Source: Bradysia coprophila (Eukaryota; Arthropoda; Insecta; Diptera; Sciaridae). Taken from it: 64,000 bases of DNA. Position 1 is the first letter of the stretch; each line of letters begins with the position of its first letter. Position numbers and translations under genes: made by a program. The DNA lies in the NCBI RefSeq assembly GCF_014529535.1, contig NW_023503632.1, positions 496,001 through 560,000 on the forward strand, read 5' to 3'. The notes beneath the pieces are model-generated. The model searched no databases. It saw only the letters and a program-made list of their open reading frames with translations, and was not told the DNA's origin. This document shows positions 22,761 to 34,500 of this stretch, piece after piece.

Positions 22761-23003
22761 TCAGGTGACAATAGGAAGGAATATGCTAAAATTGGAATAT
22801 TTCATATTTTAAAAATGTTTTATTTCAATACAATTCACATTTTGTCAGTACAAAGTGAGTTAAATAAATTAATTTATCAATTTCGTAGCATTACATTACA
22901 TATTCTTAAAGCGACGACAGTCTATTACATATAAAAGAAAAGAAAGAAACGCTTAAAGGCTCTTATCTCATTATTTACTCAATTGTTTGTTTTTATTGAG
23001 AAG
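22761..23003. other. Intergenic, no gene seen
   Basis: AT-rich sequence next to the RAG1-like element. It starts with the TCAG target duplication. Confidence 0.5.
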
Positions 23004-23331
23004 TATTTAAACTGATCGCAGGAAAAAAGGAAATAATCGCAAGAAAAAGAAGAACTGACCGCAGAAAAACCGAACTTGATCACAGCGTAAATTTTCCTTT
23101 TACAAAATGAATAAAATTGAAAACTTGACAAGCAGTTCCTGCAATCGTGTGACCAGAGAAGTATATTTTCCTTTTACAAAATTATTGAGAAAGAAACTTT
23201 CTTTCACATGCGATCAAATTTTTTTTTCTTGAGCTCATTTCTTGTTTTTCTGCGATCAATTCTTCTTTTTTCTGGGATCAATTCTTCGTTTTGCTGCGAT
23301 CAATTCTTTTTTTCCTGCGATCAGTTTAAAT
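23004..23331. repeat. Fold-back of GATCGCAG-type words
   Basis: The outer ends TATTTAAACTGATCGCAGG (23004-23022) and its reverse complement (23313-23331) pair perfectly. The inside holds several iterations of a degenerate GATCGCAGAAAAA word, in one orientation on the left and the other on the right. Confidence 0.65.
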
Positions 23332-23858
23332 ACATCCCATTTTTTTATGATAGGAGCCCTCTCCTATCTGTTTTTTAAAGAGCATTTATTTAATTTGTAA
23401 AATAATTAAATTATTTTTTCTCTTTGTCATACACACTGCGTAAATTTCCCTGGAATGCAGATTCTGCATTGCAGAATTTACCGGTTAACACACTACACTA
23501 CTGATATAAATAACGGCGTGAGCTGTTGCAAATTCTGCACTCCAGTAAAATTTAATATCAAGTGTGTCCAGGTTAAACATTTTTTGTTTCTGTTTTGTGA
23601 GACTCTCAATAAAAGAGAATTCGCTAGTAAAATAGCTAACTATATTTAGGGAAATATTGAATTCGATTGTAAAAAAATGCATTTAATACTATTGCCAGGC
23701 AGTACGTTGCCAACGAAATCGTATCGCAAGTAAGCAGTGTTTCCGTTTGACGGAATCGTTTGAAAATCGACCAAATTTTTTTTTATTCCATGAAAAATTA
23801 TATCAATGTTAGGGACCTTTCCCTGAGGGAAGTCATGAGAAAAATCAAAGAAATTTTT

Positions 23859-24044
23859 GACTTTCAAATGAGTGACTTATTTTGTTTCAGTCAACGCACT
23901 TGATAGAAAGGCGTTGTTTCAGCTGATCCACTCATATAGACAAATACGATTGCTCACTTGTATAAATACGCATTAGCTCATTTGTTTGTATGAGTGGATC
24001 AGCTGAAAAACAACCGAACAAAAGGCGTCACTCATTTGGAAGTC
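23859..24044. mobile_element. Short palindromic MITE-like element
   Basis: The ends GACTTTCAAATGAGTGAC and its near inverse (24027-24044) enclose a second pair, TTTCAGCTGATCCACTCATA, against its inverse at about 23980-24006. It is about 186 bp with no coding capacity. Confidence 0.55.
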
Positions 24045-25049
24045 GCCGACTGTAAATAAAAGTTTTAATTAATTTTGTGACATTCTAGACGGTGTAGAAC
24101 GTTTTCTCTGACTCTAGTCGTGCTATGATACCGCCAACTTGAAAATTAGCTACGACAAAAATAACTCAAATCTATTCTACAACAAAAAAAATATCGATTT
24201 CGGCCAAAACAGGTCCGGAACACCGTCCAATTTAACAGGTTGTGCCTGTGTAAAATTCCTTAATTGTTTTCATGATAAATCAAAAACAAATGGAAATGTT
24301 CTAATTTACAAATTATTTTATAAACAAAGTACGAAATGGATGCCCTCGCTTAATATGTTTTTAAATGATATGAATGTTCGATTCGATGATATGCTCAAGT
24401 GATGTGATGATTTGATGAAATATTTCAATCGATTTTCCACAATAAATTGATTTGAAATTAGATAAAAGAAAACCGCGACAATAAATTCTTCAATTGGTCG
24501 GTATCTCAGTCTAGCATTCATTTGCGATACGATTGTAAATTGGTTTCTGTTAAGGAACAAGTACTCAGTAATTATTTGTTATAATCTTACTTATATAAAA
24601 TTCCTTATAATAATTTCAGTTTGTAATCGCGATAAATTGTGTAAATAGTTCAGTTTATTTCTCGTACAAAAAAAGTCTTATTCACTGGAGATTGTTGCGT
24701 AAAAAGCTAAATTACTTTACATTTTAATACTAAATTATGTTGTTGTGACCGACACGGACTTTCGTAGACATTTTGTTAGAATTTCACACCAACCGATGTT
24801 TCGAAAGTCTTCTCTCACTCATATTAATTCCTAACTAAATCATTGATCGTTCGTCAGACATAATAGGGTGGTTCGAAATACATTCCTTTCTGTCTATCTC
24901 ATTTTTATGAAAGCTCACGCTATCAGAGCTGTCGCTGTAGCTTCTGAAAATAATAATTTTAGGAAACATCCACAAATTCACTCATAGCTTCAACGCACTA
25001 GTAATACTCTTAGCGACAAAAAGTTTAAAGGACGAATAAAAGTTAGCGG
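24045..25049. other. Intergenic, no gene seen
   Basis: AT-rich; no frame with coding character or splice support. Confidence 0.5.
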
Positions 25050-25940
25050 CAAATTTTTGGCCGAGACATTCCTAAAATCTTTTTTTTTCAAGTTTTATGG
25101 GACTTTCGATTAAAATTAAATGGAGAAATTTAAAACATCGAGCTTGTGTTTTAGCAGTCTGGATCACAGTCTCGGGATCTGTTTGAGATTTGGAAAATTG
25201 ATTTGCTAAGATTTTTTTTGGCATTTCATATTTTTGACTGATTTTTGTTAAATCACCAAGAAACATTGTCAGAGTGTGAAAAACCGACTAGAAAAATATC
25301 CAAGGTTGAGGAACGTCAAGGAAAATCGGAAGTGTAAAGAAACGCCGGAAAGCTAAATTTTCCATTCCTTATGTTTCTCGGCGCCTTTTCACATTTTAAT
25401 GTTTTTCCTTAACGTTTCTTCACATTCTGTCGATTTCTCTCGATGATCAAACAAATCAACCAAAAATGATGAGTTGCCGAGAAAAATCGCCAAAGTGTAG
25501 AGAAAAGCCAAGAAAAATCGCCAGAGTGTGAAGAATCGCCAAAGTGAAAAAATACCTTTTTGATTGCTTGAAAAAGGCTGTAGTACGAATTAAATCTCGT
25601 TGAATAAACTAAAAAATCGAACAAAACGTCTATGACTATTCTGTCTATGAAGTTCATTTCGTAAAACGATACTTTCGTAAGGATCGAACGCCTTTCCGTC
25701 ACTTTTTTAGTGGTAGGTTCCCTAGGATCGAACAAAAAGCCCTTGCGTAACCTTTCGTAACAGGATACATTCTATGGTATCGAACAAATTCATCATCATG
25801 TTTGGTTGATTTGCTAAATCGCCAACAAAAATGGACAGAATGTGAAGAAGAGAAACGCCAACGAAAATCGCCAAATGAAAAAACGCCAAAAAGACAAATT
25901 TTCCATTTTTTACGTTTCTTTGGCGTTTTTTGGAATAATT
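25050..25940. repeat. Degenerate GGCGATTTTTCTTGG repeat cluster
   Basis: The words CACACTTTGGCGATTTTTCT, CCAAGAAAAATCGCC and variants recur in both orientations at spacings of about 30-60 bp. A second cluster of the same family is at 50385-51330. It is non-coding and appears to be a decayed array or complex repeat. Confidence 0.6.
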
Positions 25941-26374
25941 TAGCAATTAAATTTTCCGAAAAGAGACGTGCTCTCTAGAGTGTTGAAACTACATAACAGT
26001 TGAACCGTCACGTCACAGCGAGTGCTATCACATAGACCAAACCTTAAGAAAATTGAGATTTTCTTACTTATCTTAAAGAAGTTTCAAGTTCTCTTCAGTA
26101 ATTTCAAACCACCCTAATTGACATTATCAATGAAATTCAATGCTATTGACCTCCCGAATTGTCATTAAATTAACGCTATGTGCAGTTGAGACAAAATTAA
26201 AATTAAAAAGAAAAATTCTCTGAGCAAATTTGTCAAAATTTAAACTTCAGATGTTGATCAATTTTCACTAAATATAACTAAAATCGACGCGTTTAACTGC
26301 GCTCAAAGTACGAAACAGAATTTTTCTTAAAAAAAGGAAAATAATTTAAAAAGAATATCTTACCAAAGACTTGG
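25941..26374. other. Vang downstream flank
   Basis: No gene seen. It probably includes the Vang 3' UTR on the minus strand. Confidence 0.4.
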
Positions 26375-28060
26375 TCATACACTCGTCTCGGAGTTCAATT
26401 TCAAAACAAATTTATTGCTCTTTGGATCCACCACTTCTTCGGATATGTTAAAGTACGGAAGTTTGTACACATTCACCAGCAACGAAACGTCATTCTGAAT
26501 CAACTGAAATGTGCAATTGTGCCGCAACGGACGCGACAACAGTTCGTCACAGATCAATGACCACGGCTGAACCGAGCGACGTTCTTTTTCGTTTTGTAAC
26601 AGCGGCGATTCAACTAGATACGGTTCAAGGAAGGCTCTCGGTGACATATCGTGCTTCAGACAATGCGACAGATGATGGATGATCGCTTCAACGGTGTGTC
26701 TGGGTTGCTGACGCGTCACACGCAGATACTTTTGCAAGGCTCGAGCCATGCTCGGGAAAACGGCTTGAGCTGCTTCTTGTGGATCCAATGGTATAGCTGG
26801 CGTTGGTTCATTGTGAACACGGCGTATATGTGTGAACGCTTCTTCAGCGGCTGTGATAAGACGGGCACGTCGCTTCTTCACACGACGATCGTATTCCTGT
26901 TCCTCATAGAATCTTTCGTTGTGCGATGAATCACGACGCCTGGCGTGAGCAGCAAGGACCGCACGACTTTGACTCTGTTGCTGAGATGGGTTCACACCGT
27001 CAACTTCGTAAAATTTGAAACTGGAAACGCCTTTCTTCTGCGACTTGGAGATTGGAACCTTTTCCAAATACGGATTGTAAATGGGAAAGTCGGTGTAGTA
27101 GTTTTGTAGGATCCATACGGCGGCTCGTTGAATGCTCAACTGACCAATACTGTACGAACGACTTTCACCGTCTGGACTTCGAACCACTAAAACGTAATCG
27201 TCTCCAATTAGTTAAATGTTTAACGAGACAGACACAAAAATGATCTTACCTTTGACATAGTACGCTGGCTGTTGATGCCGTATCTCTAACAGTACACAAG
27301 CGATGTAATGAATGAACAGCAACGTATCCACGAAATTTGTTGCATACGACACTAACGATTTGTAATCGGACGCTTCGTGTCCTTCCACTAAAGCCTTTGT
27401 TCCTTCAGTTACTTGTACTATGTAGAACAGCCAATAAGCAAACGTTGAAACCAAAACCAACAACTGAACCGTGGCTCGAAACATAAACACTCTCGGTAGT
27501 TTAGCGCTGGGTCTTCGCAAAAATAATGCCCACAGACCAAGAGCCAACAGAAGCATTCGGGCTACCAGCGATACCAGCAATCCCTTACATTCGCCATTGC
27601 AGGCCAACAAATGAGCTCGATTGATTTGCGTTAAGTCGGAACTTTCGAAGGCACTGGGAAAAAATCCCATCTTCGGTAGCATGACCATTGCAATTGGGCT
27701 GAGGAATGCAGCTGACGATAAAACGAGCGAAAAAGTCGTTTCAATGTAACGTTGACAAGCAAATCCTATGCCGGAATCATTGTTGTTTTGCCAATTGCTA
27801 ACGTCTTCCATGGAAATACTCTGTTCCGATGTATTGCCAGTTATAGCGGTCGTATTTTCACCCCAATTCTCGTCCTGTGGCAAAATTTGTACTTCAATAA
27901 TTTCTTGTCCGTCACGGCTATCGCCCAGATTAACGCTGGTTTGAAACGGTGCCATATCCGGATGTTTTCGGGAGTGATGATTGCTGCGATGGGAATGGCG
28001 AGTTCCACGCCGTCTCGATCTTGAACTTTGTTCGGATTTTACCGATCCTTCAGTATCCAT
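26375..28060 (-). CDS. Vang: Vang-like planar cell polarity protein (Van Gogh/strabismus, 540 aa)
   Basis: Exons 28060-27250 and 27186-26375 are joined by a 63-nt intron in phase, giving 540 aa (human VANGL2 is about 521). The start MDTEGS matches the conserved VANGL MDTES start. A basic Ser/Arg N-terminus is followed by the conserved NWGENTT and SEQSIS phosphosite region (residues 66-86). Four membrane segments lie at about 108-130, 160-182, 195-217 and 238-258. A long cytosolic tail contains QSRAVLAAHARRRDSSHNE and AFTHIRR and ends in the PDZ-binding motif ETSV. The product is a plasma-membrane core planar polarity protein that acts with Prickle opposite Frizzled/Dishevelled. All family landmarks are intact. 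Confidence 0.97.
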
Positions 28061-28472
28061 TGTCTTGTTGTGGTCCGACTAGTCAAATATCGAGATTCGC
28101 AGGTAAACATAACTTTTCTTTGTCGATTTTTTAGATAAGTAATGGCAGCAGCAGCAACATAATTATAGGTATAATTATAACGTTACGCTAATTCCAACCG
28201 AATATTCTCACAATCACTACGAAATATCACACTTTTGGACACGTAAAGTAACACATAAAGCCGACGAAATGCTTTGTGTTTATTTCAATAAAAGAAATTA
28301 ATTTACCGCTAGCTTTAATTAGTCAAATTCTATTCATAATTTACTGTACACTACACTACTTTATGTTTCTGAATCGCCATTTTACCCATAAACTAGTTTG
28401 CTGGATATGTGCTGACACCTACATCACTGATGGAGAAGTAATCGAAATGTCAAACGATGTCATGGGGGCTAT
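28061..28472. other. Vang upstream region
   Basis: Probably holds the Vang promoter and 5' UTR. No TATA box was identified at a convincing position. Confidence 0.4.
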
Positions 28473-28660
28473 CAAAGCACCTAGCAGGGTAATAGAGGTT
28501 TTTACACGTCAAATAGAGTAGTTTTTTGTTACCAATAATACCATTAGCAGCCTTAATGGTAATTTTGCAATGACATTATGAAAAAAAAGGTATGGAAATA
28601 TTCGCATACTTCGATTAAAGTACTACTTTATTTTTTTCTATTACCCTGCTAGGTGCTTTG
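28473..28660. mobile_element. 188-bp MITE with GGGCTAT target duplication
   Basis: The terminal repeats CAAAGCACCTAGCAGGGTAA and the inverse at 28641-28660 are perfect over more than 20 bp. GGGCTAT flanks both ends (28466-28472 and 28661-28667). A 7-8 bp duplication fits a hAT-type non-autonomous element. It lies between the divergent Vang and Mat1 genes. Confidence 0.8.
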
Positions 28661-28667
28661 GGGCTAT

Positions 28668-29181
28668 GTGAAACCCGTAAGATAAAAGTTGAATGGGAAG
28701 GATATACCTTTCCATTGACAAAAAGTGACCTCGAACCCTATATTCTCCTCAGAATACTCCACTAATACTTCTCCAGGTGCAGGTCGCACTAAGCTGTCTT
28801 ATCTAGGTGATTTGGCCTAGTATTGTGCTTCGAAACATTTTCTCTAAGCTGAGCTAGGTGCATGCATTGCTTACACAAAATTACATGTTATGTTATATCC
28901 GTCAAAGGTCAGAAATAAAAAAGGAAAACTGTAGATGGTAGGTTGTAAGCACAAGTTGGTCAATTCTGCAGTAAAACTCTCAGGGCATTCACAAAAAAAA
29001 ACTCATAAAACAACGCGCCCTAACTGATACGAAAGAGTTTGTGGTGACGCCTAGTTACTCTTTCTGGTATCAGATTTTGACATTACCGTTGTATGTGTGT
29101 GTTGTCATTCTGTTTTTGTTTACAATAAAATTTACAGTTTGCTGTTTAGGTCGCCCAAAATTTTAAATCCCTAATCAAATT
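28668..29181. other. Mat1 upstream region
   Basis: No gene seen. It probably includes the Mat1 promoter. Confidence 0.4.
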
Positions 29182-30747
29182 ATGGACGATCAAGTATGTC
29201 CGCGGTGTAAGACAACCAAATATCGTAATCCGTCCCTTAAACTTTTGGTCAATGTTTGCGGTCACACTTTATGCGAAAGTTGTGTGGATCTGCTGTTTTT
29301 GAAAGGTAGCACAATCGTTCGTCTTTGCAATTTTTTGCCGCAATGTACAAACACTGAAATGATTCAATTTTACGTAATTCAGGAGCTGGAGCCTGTCCTG
29401 AATGCAATGTTCCCCTGCGGCGCAGCAATTTTCGAGTGCAATTATTTGAGGAGCCAAAGGTTGAGAAAGAGATCGACATTCGGAGAAGAATACTGAGGGA
29501 CTACAATAAGAAAGTGAGTTGTCGGCTTTGGGGTTATTGTACCGATGTGTTGAAGGACTTTTCTAATCCTCTAATTTCCGAGAATGTTATGTCTCCTTGA
29601 AAAGTACGATTCGAGAGTTACGGTTCCTCGTCAGTAGCGAATTGTCGAGATTTATGATTCTTTGATCACTAAGCAACAATTTGAAACTTTTAAAATGTCC
29701 GCGAAACACAGTGCGTTGGATAGGTCTCGGTTTTCTGAGTACGAAACACGCATCCGTTGGTCCCAATGATGTCCGTGGTTCGGCTGCAGTCGCTTCACAA
29801 AAAATTTAAAAAGGGCACCGACACCCATCCAGCGTTCATTTGCGTACGAAACATGTGTTGCTCAGTGATAAAGGGGGAGTTTACAAGAGATTCATGACTC
29901 GAAGAATGTTGCGTGTCCTCTGAAGTTTTGACATTTTCGTCTTTTTTTTCGATTAGGAGGAAGATTTTGCCACCGAAGAGGAATACAATGACTATCTCGA
30001 AGAAATGGAATGCATCGTGTACAATTTATGCAACAACATCGACATAGTGAACACCAACAAGAAGATCGAACAATACAAGAAAGACAACCGTGACATTATA
30101 ATGAAAAATAAAAGTCGTTTAGGCCGAGAGGAATACGAATTGGAAATGGAATTGGAACGGGAGAAGCAGGTCGAAGCCGATCGAAAGAAGGAATTGCAGC
30201 AAATCGAACAGGTTGAGTGGTCTTTGTGCGGTTCCCATCGATTTTGACTGATCGAGTTTCTATTTTCAGGACTTGAAGAAGCGTCAGATCAAAGAAAAAG
30301 AGGCACTGATCGACGAACTAATGTCTAGTCATGCAGATGCGGCGTCAATTGTCAGCGACTATGCTAAGCAAGCGGAAAAAATTCGCGAAGAAGCCAAAGT
30401 GGTGCCGGTAAATAAGAATGAATTTTCCACCGGCGTTAAATTTGGTCAGCAGGCTTTCCTGCCAGTGCCGAAAGTTGAAGAAGGACCAATGTACGCCTAC
30501 AAAAAGCCAATCATTATTACCGACGGACCGCAACCACCGAAAACGGAAGAAATCGAGTCCAAGGGATACATTCAGTTTATACGGTACGTTCATGCGTGCC
30601 TTGACCACCAATTTTATATTTACCCAGTTTTCGTTTTCTCAACGCAGAGCTGAGAATGCCGTTGAACGAGCTGGTGGCTACAGATCAATCATATCCTGCC
30701 AACGAGCACTGCAAGAGGCATTACAAGGACTGTTTCATTCTAAATGA
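29182..30747 (+). CDS. Mat1: CDK-activating kinase assembly factor MAT1 (307 aa)
   Basis: Five exons, 29182-29305, 29383-29513, 29957-30211, 30270-30583 and 30648-30747, are all in phase and give 307 aa (human MAT1 is 309). The N-terminal C3HC4 RING begins [20 protein letters not shown], nearly identical to the human protein, and continues into exon 2 (GACPEC). A long charged coiled coil follows (exon 3 and early exon 4), then the conserved [10 protein letters not shown] and the C-terminal [20 protein letters not shown] cyclin H/CDK7-binding end. MAT1 assembles and stabilises CDK7-cyclin H and anchors it in TFIIH for transcription and nucleotide excision repair. Confidence 0.97.
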
Positions 30748-31170
30748 GTTTGGTCGACTGCCAATTGGGGGACTGATAAATTTCTATTAATTTCGTAGCC
30801 TTTTGTTCATTAACTTGTTGATAAATGCGTAACAGACGTAAGTGACACCATTTAACATTTTGTATTTTTTCACTGAAATACGTGAACTACATTCTAAATC
30901 AAATCAGCGACGAAGAAGAAAGATTTTTCACTTCGAGCTCCATTGCATGATTAAAGGTTGGAAACCGATAATAACGCAGGTAATATGCTTTGTCTAAACA
31001 TCTACGGGAAGCTCACAGTCAGTAGGATCCCTCCAGGCCAATTCTCTTTTTCATCCATTCACTGAACGACACGAAACACCATTCATATTCACATGATTCA
31101 TAAAAATTTATTTGCGCTGCTTCGGTCACATGCCGATTTTCTACAGAAATTGATTTCTTAAAAGTCATCG
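30748..31170. other. Between convergent genes, no gene seen
   Basis: This stretch separates the convergent Mat1 gene and the Cys/Pro/Thr-rich secreted gene. It should hold both 3' UTRs; the minus strand has AATAAA near 31110. Confidence 0.4.
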
Positions 31171-31901
31171 TTAACAAGGTGGTAATGGTGGATCTGTGAT
31201 GATAACGTAACCAGGCGGAACGTCTTTAACTCCGAATCTGTCATACGACACAACTGGCGGTGGAGTAACCACAAAATCAGGAATGGGAGTTCTTACTTCT
31301 CCCGCCACGCACTGTTCACATGCCTTTACCGTTGCCTGAAGATTTTGTTGTTGGATTATTTGCTGTTCGATAATTTGTTGTTCGATTATTTGTTGTTGGT
31401 TGTGCTGTTCAGCGGTTTGTGGACATGGGCACGGAGTCGTTGTTGTTGGGCACGGGCACGGAGTCGTTGTTGTTGGACATGGACACGGTGTAGTTGTCGG
31501 GCATGGACATGGTGTTGGCGGACAACCGCAGCGACCAGCAATGGGCTTGTGGCAGACCTTTAAAAAATATAATTCATCAGATGACCTCACTTACCCTCTC
31601 AAAATCAATCAGTGTGTTACCAACAAGTCCGGATCGAACAGCTCCCCATCACTGCACTCAAAGCTTTCCAGTAAACGTAGCGGCGAACATCGGAAATATT
31701 TGGATGATGACAATCGGTTAGCAAATACCGAATCGGTAGCGATTTCCGGTGGACATCTTAAGTTTCTTGCTGAAACGATGGAAGCACATGCCAGAGCCAC
31801 CAATAAAAATTTATCTACTGACGGAGGACAAAGTCACACGGTTATGAATCAAGTAAACTACCGACTACGTTGCTGTTCCACCAAGAATATTTACCTTGCA
31901 T
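31171..31901 (-). CDS. Secreted CBM14-like protein with PCPCPTTT repeats (196 aa)
   Basis: Three exons are inferred: 31901-31895 (only ATGCAAG), 31817-31621 and 31557-31171, with phases 1 and 0, giving 196 aa. The tiny first exon supplies the only in-frame Met for a good signal peptide (MQVDKFLLVALACASIVSA). The mature protein starts with one Cys-rich domain. Its spacing (YFRC, FEC, ELFDPDLLVC, GRC) resembles a divergent peritrophin-type chitin-binding domain. Pro-Cys-Pro-Cys-Pro-Thr repeats, a Gln/Ile-rich stretch and a Pro-rich tail ending PPLPPC follow. A role in cuticle, peritrophic matrix or salivary secretion is likely but not shown. Confidence 0.75.
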
Positions 31902-32670
31902 TGAAATGGTTTTTCGTGTCGTTTGAATGAAAATCCTCAAATCTTCTGTTGCTTTTATGTTCAAAGTTCTTTTTATAATGCTCTCCTACGCGATAAGATA
32001 AGAAAAATTCTTGCAATCGACTTACTCAGACTTCAGACACAATTAGCTTGTAGAACACTAATTGCAAATCTTGCTATTGAACGCGATACGGATCTTAAGG
32101 TTTTTGAAAAAAAAACCAGGAACTTGAATGAAGTAGGAAAACTACCTACAAACAAAAATTGATTAAGTCGCATCGATACGCATGGTAGAGGCAGGAAGTA
32201 AACAAAGTTAACTTTCGGAAAACTGATTCTGTCTGTTGAATTACGACTCGTAATTTACCAGGATCTAACATTTAAAACATTACTCAACTGATAAATATTT
32301 GAAAGTATCCAAGTGCGTACGATACACACGCACACATAGTGAGTCACTCTTGGAACAAGAATTTTCGCTTTTTTTAATGCTTTGGAAGTAGGTCACTCAA
32401 TAAATTTCCAATTTGGTTGGCAACTGGCACTTCTAAGAATGGCGAAAACCGAGCGTGATACCTGTTCCGAGACTTAGTTTTGGATTTATTTAAAAAATGA
32501 TTTTTTCATGCCAAACATTTACATAATAGGTAACTCTACAGGAGCACAGTTTGAGGATTATAGGTATTATCCTACGCAGGATAAAAGTGATGTTTCGTCT
32601 TTGGTTTACCAAGATGCTTGAATATTTTTAAAGAAGAGGCGACAGTTCTACACGGACAATATTGTTCAGA
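31902..32670. other. Intergenic, no gene seen
   Basis: The upstream region of the secreted gene, running into the minisatellite. No coding signal. Confidence 0.45.
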
Positions 32671-34138
32671 ACGATATTATCGTCCACAGAACGATATTAT
32701 CGTCCACAGAACGATATTATCGTCCACAGAACGATATTATCGTCCACAGAACGATATTATCGTCCACAGAACGATATTATCGTCCACAGAACGATATTAT
32801 CGTCCACAGAACGATATTATCGTCCACAGAACGATATTATCGTCCACAGAACGATATTATCGTCCACAGAACGATATTATCGTCCACAGAACGATATTAT
32901 CGTCCACAGAACGATATTATCGTCCACAGAACGATATTATCGTCCACAGAACGATATTATCGTCCACAGAACGATATTATCGTCCACAGAACGATATTAT
33001 CGTCCACAGAACGATATTATCGTCCACAGAACGATATTATCGTCCACAGAACGATATTATCGTCCACAGAACGATATTATCGTCCACAGAACGATATTAT
33101 CGTCCACAGAACGATATTATCGTCCACAGAACGATATTATCGTCCACAGAACGATATTATCGTCCACAGAACGATATTATCGTCCACAGAACGATATTAT
33201 CGTCCACAGAACGATATTATCGTCCACAGAACGATATTATCGTCCACAGAACGATATTATCGTCCACAGAACGATATTATCGTCCACAGAACGATATTAT
33301 CGTCCACAGAACGATATTATCGTCCACAGAACGATATTATCGTCCACAGAACGATATTATCGTCCACAGAACGATATTATCGTACACAGAACGATATTAT
33401 CGTACACAGAACGATATTATCGTACACATAACGATATTATCGTACACATAACGATATTATCGTCCACAGAACGATATTATCGTCCACAGAACGATATTAT
33501 CGTCCACAGAACGATATTATCGTCCACAGAACGATATTATCGTCCACAGAACGATATTATCGTCCACAGAACGATATTATCGTACACAGAACGATATTAT
33601 CGTACACAGAACGATATTATCGTACACAGAACGATATTATCGTACACAGAACGATATTATCGTACACAGAACGATATTATCGTACACATAACGATATTAT
33701 CGTACACAGAACGATATTATCGTACACATAACGATATTATCGTCCACAGAACGATATTATCGTCCACAGAACGATATTATCGTCCACAGAACGATATTAT
33801 CGTCCACAGAACGATATTATCGTCCACAGAACGATATTATCGTCCACAGAACGATATTATCGTACACAGAACGATATTATCGTACACATAACGATATTAT
33901 CGTACACAGAACGATATTATCGTACACATAACGATATTATCGTACACAGAACGATATTATCGTACACAGAACGATATTATCGTACACAGAACGATATTAT
34001 CGTCCACAGAACGATATTATCGTCCACATAACGATATTATCGTCCACATAACGATATTATCGTCCACATAACGATATTATCGTCCACATAACGATATTAT
34101 CGTCCACAGAACGATATTATCGTCAACAGAACGATATT
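32671..34138 (+). repeat. 20-bp minisatellite, 73 full units
   Basis: The unit ACGATATTATCGTCCACAGA is repeated 73 times with perfect 20-bp register plus a partial last unit. Each unit contains an inverted pair ACGATA/TATCGT around a central T. Variation is almost limited to two sites (CGTCCAC/CGTACAC and CAGA/CATA). The first 35 or so units are uniform and the variants cluster in the second half. Since 20 is not a multiple of 3 and no stop arises, the plus-strand frames stay open and would read HRTILSSTERYYRPQNDIIV repeats. I regard that as incidental. Confidence 0.97.
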
Positions 34139-34500
34139 GACCTTGTAGAAATGTCTCGCCATCTCTTTAAAACGCTAGAGGCCATAATCTACAAATCTAC
34201 TACTTCTTTTGTTTAACGCTTAGACGAACTATATGGATCTTTTACTTCATTAGTTTTAATTAACATTTAGCTTCATAGCAGCACGCTAAGCAGATGGCAT
34301 ATCTTTTATTTTTGTGGTTAAGCAGCAACGGCCTCGCAACAAAAAAAGAATTATAGAAGAAGAACACACCAATGTTATGCCACAAAATACTCATAATCAT
34401 TTACACACAGAGATAGCTTTTAGTGACCTCTTCAGTTTAGTTTAATTTATAGTTAAGTGTGCAGCTGCGGGTGGCTGACTAGAAATATTTTGTGTTAAAA
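34139..34500. other. Upstream of the methyltransferase gene
   Basis: No gene seen; probably the promoter and 5' UTR of the gene that follows. Confidence 0.4.

Noticed and set aside
32618-33891. Long open frames of 277 and 409 codons with HRTILSSTERYYRPQNDIIV repeats
   Set aside because: They are a by-product of a 20-bp tandem repeat without stops, which leaves the plus-strand frames open. No signal, splice or non-repeat domain supports a protein.
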